From assembly GCF_000331735.1 (NCBI RefSeq), contig NC_020126.1, positions 1,984,001 to 2,048,000 of the forward strand: a DNA stretch of 64,000 nucleotides. Direction: 5' to 3'. Shown here piece after piece: positions 60,720 to 64,000 of this stretch (position 1 is its first letter; every line of letters begins with the position of its first letter). This DNA comes from Myxococcus stipitatus DSM 14675 (lineage in GTDB: Bacteria > Myxococcota > Myxococcia > Myxococcales > Myxococcaceae). A program made the translations under genes and the position numbers. Below the pieces are notes generated by a model that was not told where the DNA came from, searched no databases, and worked only from the letters and a program-made list of their open reading frames with translations.

Positions 60720-63700
60720 ATGCTGCTCGATGGATTGGAAGAAGAGGGGTGCGCCTCCGGAGGCGGGACGGGGGCCACGCTGAGCGCGGAGGCCTTGGCC
60801 GAGGACCTGTTCACCCGCGTGAAGGGGGACTTGGGCGCGCGTCCTCGCACGCCGCTGTCCACCTACCGGGTGCAGCTGCATCAAGGGTTCACGTTCCAGC
60901 AGGCGCGCGCGGTGGTGCCCTTCCTGGCGCGGCTGGGCGTGAGCGACTTGTACGCCTCGCCCTATCTCAAGGCCACGCCGGGCAGCACGCACGGCTACGA
61001 CTGCGTGGACCATCAGCACCTCAATCCGGAGGTGGGCTCGGCGGAGGACCACGCGGCCTTGTGCTCCACGCTGCGTGAGCACGGCCTGGGGCAGGTGCTG
61101 GACGTGGTGCCCAACCACATGGGCATCGAGCGCGGCAACCGGCTGTGGTTCGACGTGCTGGAGAACGGCCCGTCGTCCGTCCACGCGAAGTACTTCGACA
61201 TCGACTGGTCGCCGGTGAAGGAGGAGCTGCACGACAAGGTGCTGTTGCCCATCCTGGGAGACCAGTACGGCATCGTGTTGGAGCGCGGCGAGCTGAAGCT
61301 GTCCTTTCGCGACGGCGCCTTCTTCCTCCACTACTACGACCACCTCTTGCCGGTGGCGCCTCGGCAGTACGGCCGCATCCTTCGTCACGGCCTGGAGCGG
61401 CTGGAGGCGCGGCTGGGCACCGAGGCCGAGCCGATGGTGGAGCTGCTCTCCATCCTCACCGCCATCGAACACCTGCCGCTGCGCACCGAGGTCGAGCGCG
61501 CCAAGGTCATCGAGCGTCACCGCGAGAAGGAGGTCATCAAGCGCCGGCTCTCCGCGGTGGTGGCGTCGAGCCCGGACATCGCCGCGTATGTCGAGGACAA
61601 CGTCCGCGTCTTCAACGGCGAGCCGGGCAACCCGCGCTCGTTCGACCTGCTGGACGCGGTGCTGGCTTCGTGCAGCTACCGGCTGGCGCACTGGCGGGTG
61701 GCGGGCGAGGAGATCAACTACCGGCGCTTCTTCGACATCAACGGCCTGGCGGCCATCCGCGTGGAGGACCCGGAGGTCTTCCAGGAAGCCCACGCGCTCA
61801 TCTTCCACTGGCTGCGCGAGGGCTGCGTCACCGGGCTGCGCATCGACCACCCGGATGGCCTGTTCGACCCGACCGCGTACTTCCTGGACCTCCAGGAGGG
61901 CTACTTCATCGAACGCGCGCACGCGCTCTTCCTCCAGGAGCTGGCGGGAGAGGACACACGCTGGCCCGGCGTGGAGAGCTCGCTGCGAGAGCGCTGGCGC
62001 GCGGAGGTGACGGAGCAGCCCTCGAGCCCCCTGCGCAAGGCGCTGTATGTCGTGGTGGAGAAGATTCAGGGGGGCCGCGAGCGAATCCCGGAGGCGTGGG
62101 CGGTGCACGGCACCACCGGCTACCGCTTCGCCAACGCGGTGAGCGGCCTCTTCGTCCACCCCGCGGCCGAGGCCCACCTGACGGAGACGTACGCGCGGCT
62201 CACGGGGGAGGCGGGGGACTTCGCGGAGCTGGTGTACCAGAAGAAGCTCCTCATCATGCGCGTGTCCATGGCCAGCGAAATCAACGTGCTGGCGCATGAG
62301 CTCAACCGCATCTCCGAGATGAGCCGCCGAACGCGCGACTTCACGCTCAACTCGCTGCGGCGCGCGCTGGTGGAGTTCGTCGCGCTGTTCCCCGTGTACC
62401 GGACGTACGTGGACGGCTGGCGGCCGGGGTTGGATGCGCGCGACGTGCAGTACGTCGAGTGGACCATCCAGCGCGCCAAGGAGCGCAACGCCACCACCAA
62501 CGCGTCCATCTTCGACTTCCTGCGCGACATCCTCCTGCGCCGCTATCCGGAGCAGTCCGACGAGCGCGAGCGCGCGGAGATGCTGCGCTTCGCGATGAAG
62601 CTCCAGCAGGTGACGGGGCCCGTCATGGCCAAGGGCCTGGAGGACACCGTCTTCTACATCTACAACCGGCTGGTGAGCCTCAACGAGGTGGGCGGCGAGC
62701 CGGAGCGCTTCGGCGTGCGCGCCAACACCTTCCACCTGCGCAACCAGGAGCGCGCGGAGCGGTGGCCCTCGAGCCAGCTCACCTCCAGCACCCACGACAC
62801 CAAGCGAAGCGAGGACGTGCGCGCGCGCATCAACGTGCTGACGGAGGTGCCGGAGGACTGGCGCAAGCTGGCCCGGCGCTGGCTGCGCCTCACGGAGAAG
62901 TGGGCGGTGGCCCTGCCGTCGGGGCCCGCGCCCAGCGCGAACGACGTGTACCTCTTCCTCCAGACACTCGTGGGCGCCTGGCCCATGGGGGAGTCCCTGT
63001 CCGCCGAAGGGCACGCGGACTTCCACCGGCGGATGCGCGAGTACATGGCCAAGGCCATCAAGGAGGCGAAGGTCCGCACCTCGTGGACCAACCCGGACAG
63101 CGCCTATGACGAAGCGGTGGCGCGCTTCGTGGACGCGTGCTTCGAGCCGGACAAGGGCGCTTCGTTCCTGGAGGAGGTGCGGGTCTTCAAGCGGCGGCTG
63201 GAGCGCGCGGGGCAGCACAACGCCCTGGGACAGCTGCTCTTGAAGCTGGCCTCGCCCGGCGTGGTGGACACCTACCAGGGGACCGAGTTGTGGGACCTGT
63301 CGCTGGTGGACCCGGACAACCGGCGGCCGGTGGACTTCGAGGCCCGCTCGCGGCTGCTGGAGGCGCTGGACGCCCAGGCGGCGGAGGACCGGGCCGGGCT
63401 GTGCGCTCGGCTGGGCGCGGACATGGATGACGGCCGCGTGAAGCTCTTCCTGGTGTCGCAAGTGCTGCGGCTGCGCTTGCGCCTGGCGGAGCTGTTCCGC
63501 TCGGGCGCGTACCGGGCGCTGGAGCTGTCCGGGGCGCGGGCCCAGACGGCGGTGGCCTTCGCGCGCGAGCGGGAGGAGGCGGGCGTGGTGGTCTGCGCGC
63601 CGCGCTATGTCCTGTCCGCGCTGGAGTCGCCGGAGGGGCTCGCGGGGGCCTACGCCGGCACGTTCCTGGACCTTCCCGAGGCATATGCGGGCATGATGTT

Positions 63701-63821
63701 CCGTGATGTCTTCACCGGTCGGCAGGTGCGGCCCGAGCGTGGGGTGGGTGGCGTGGTGCTGCCCCTCGCGCCGCTCTTGTCGGGGTTCCCGGTGGTGCTG
63801 CTGGAGAGGAGCGCGGGATGA
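60720..63821 (+). CDS. treY: Maltooligosyl trehalose synthase
   Basis: 1033 residues. GH13 features: [39 protein letters not shown] at the start in broken segments, [37 protein letters not shown] (nucleophile Asp), a Glu in VVEKI, and [14 protein letters not shown]. The pattern and length fit TreY, which converts the reducing end of glucan chains to trehalose. The ribosome-binding site of the ATG at 60720 is weak. Its stop overlaps the next start (ATGA). Confidence 0.93.
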   Translation: MLLDGLEEEGCASGGGTGATLSAEALAEDLFTRVKGDLGARPRTPLSTYRVQLHQGFTFQQARAVVPFLARLGVSDLYASPYLKATPGSTHGYDCVDHQHLNPEVGSAEDHAALCSTLREHGLGQVLDVVPNHMGIERGNRLWFDVLENGPSSVHAKYFDIDWSPVKEELHDKVLLPILGDQYGIVLERGELKLSFRDGAFFLHYYDHLLPVAPRQYGRILRHGLERLEARLGTEAEPMVELLSILTAIEHLPLRTEVERAKVIERHREKEVIKRRLSAVVASSPDIAAYVEDNVRVFNGEPGNPRSFDLLDAVLASCSYRLAHWRVAGEEINYRRFFDINGLAAIRVEDPEVFQEAHALIFHWLREGCVTGLRIDHPDGLFDPTAYFLDLQEGYFIERAHALFLQELAGEDTRWPGVESSLRERWRAEVTEQPSSPLRKALYVVVEKIQGGRERIPEAWAVHGTTGYRFANAVSGLFVHPAAEAHLTETYARLTGEAGDFAELVYQKKLLIMRVSMASEINVLAHELNRISEMSRRTRDFTLNSLRRALVEFVALFPVYRTYVDGWRPGLDARDVQYVEWTIQRAKERNATTNASIFDFLRDILLRRYPEQSDERERAEMLRFAMKLQQVTGPVMAKGLEDTVFYIYNRLVSLNEVGGEPERFGVRANTFHLRNQERAERWPSSQLTSSTHDTKRSEDVRARINVLTEVPEDWRKLARRWLRLTEKWAVALPSGPAPSANDVYLFLQTLVGAWPMGESLSAEGHADFHRRMREYMAKAIKEAKVRTSWTNPDSAYDEAVARFVDACFEPDKGASFLEEVRVFKRRLERAGQHNALGQLLLKLASPGVVDTYQGTELWDLSLVDPDNRRPVDFEARSRLLEALDAQAAEDRAGLCARLGADMDDGRVKLFLVSQVLRLRLRLAELFRSGAYRALELSGARAQTAVAFAREREEAGVVVCAPRYVLSALESPEGLAGAYAGTFLDLPEAYAGMMFRDVFTGRQVRPERGVGGVVLPLAPLLSGFPVVLLERSAG

Positions 63822-64000
63822 GGAGGGCCGAGGTGCTTCCAGGGAAGCCGTTCCCCCTGGGCGCCACGTACGACGGACACGGGGTCAACTTCGCCGTCTT
63901 CAGCGAGCACGCGAAGAAGGTGGAGGTCTGCCTCTACGATGCGCGGGAGCCCTCGCGGGAGACGCGCCGCTTTCCCCTGCTCGAGATGACGCACCAGGTC
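63818..64000 (+). CDS. glgX: Glycogen debranching enzyme, 5' part only
   Basis: 61 codons run to the window edge. The N terminus [21 protein letters not shown] with [13 protein letters not shown] is the CBM48 entry domain of GlgX/TreX-type debranching enzymes. It overlaps treY by four bases, so debranched glucan would feed TreY. TreZ is expected further right. Confidence 0.85.
   Translation, partial: MRRAEVLPGKPFPLGATYDGHGVNFAVFSEHAKKVEVCLYDAREPSRETRRFPLLEMTHQV

Noticed and set aside
60720..61000. A CRISPR array or insertion sequence anywhere in the window
   Set aside because: No direct repeats with regular unique spacers, no transposase and no terminal inverted repeats were seen. The only regular repeats are the ~64-bp units before the SWIB gene and protein-coding repeats.

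Overview
The window is GC-rich (roughly two thirds G+C) and densely coded, with many lipoproteins, multi-domain proteins and sigma/anti-sigma pairs. Several features point to a myxobacterium of the Myxococcus/Corallococcus type: an ElbD-like ether-lipid megasynthase operon, a lysine/alanine-tailed SWIB protein, a cadherin-like/RCC1 lipoprotein and a HEIGH-type metallopeptidase. Species cannot be fixed from sequence alone.

Layout. 0-5 kb: start of a secreted protein running off the left edge, a decayed tRNA-like sequence, a one-heme lipoprotein and a HEIGH metalloprotease. 5-23 kb: a detoxification-like stretch of flavin monooxygenases, a berberine-bridge-type FAD oxidase, two alpha/beta hydrolases with Asp nucleophiles, two glutathione transferases and three regulators, two of them beside clear palindromic operators. 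This stretch also holds a thioredoxin-fold lipoprotein whose first active-site cysteine codon is an in-frame UGA followed by a SECIS-like hairpin. 22.6-28.7 kb: a ubiquitin-like protein with an E1-like enzyme, a subtilisin and a secreted three-gene set.

29-47.4 kb carries the main discovery. An operon-like group on the minus strand encodes a Ro60-like TROVE/vWA protein (rsr), an unknown 324-residue protein and a JAMM peptidase, with a Pnkp-like metallophosphatase upstream. Two minus-strand RNA elements lie beside these genes and a third lies 8 kb away. Each element is a circularly permuted tRNA mimic: T arm, 3' acceptor strand, short loop, 5' acceptor strand, D arm, anticodon arm. Each sits between conserved flanks that pair with one another. 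This is the architecture expected of bacterial Y RNAs. Endonuclease V, an adenosine deaminase and the RNA ligase RtcB lie in the same 18 kb. I infer an RNA quality-control/repair neighbourhood, possibly linked to ubiquitin-like modification.

34.9-39.9 kb also holds two sigma-factor/zinc-finger operons and a thioesterase; 40-42.3 kb holds a UvrD/PcrA helicase. 48-64 kb: GlgC, an FHA-GGDEF protein, the four-gene ether-lipid-type operon (HAD phosphatase, LarA-like protein, ElbD, SDR), a further SDR, the SWIB protein preceded by ~64-bp degenerate repeats, then treY and the start of glgX (trehalose/glycogen). All claims rest on reading the sequence; no database search was run.
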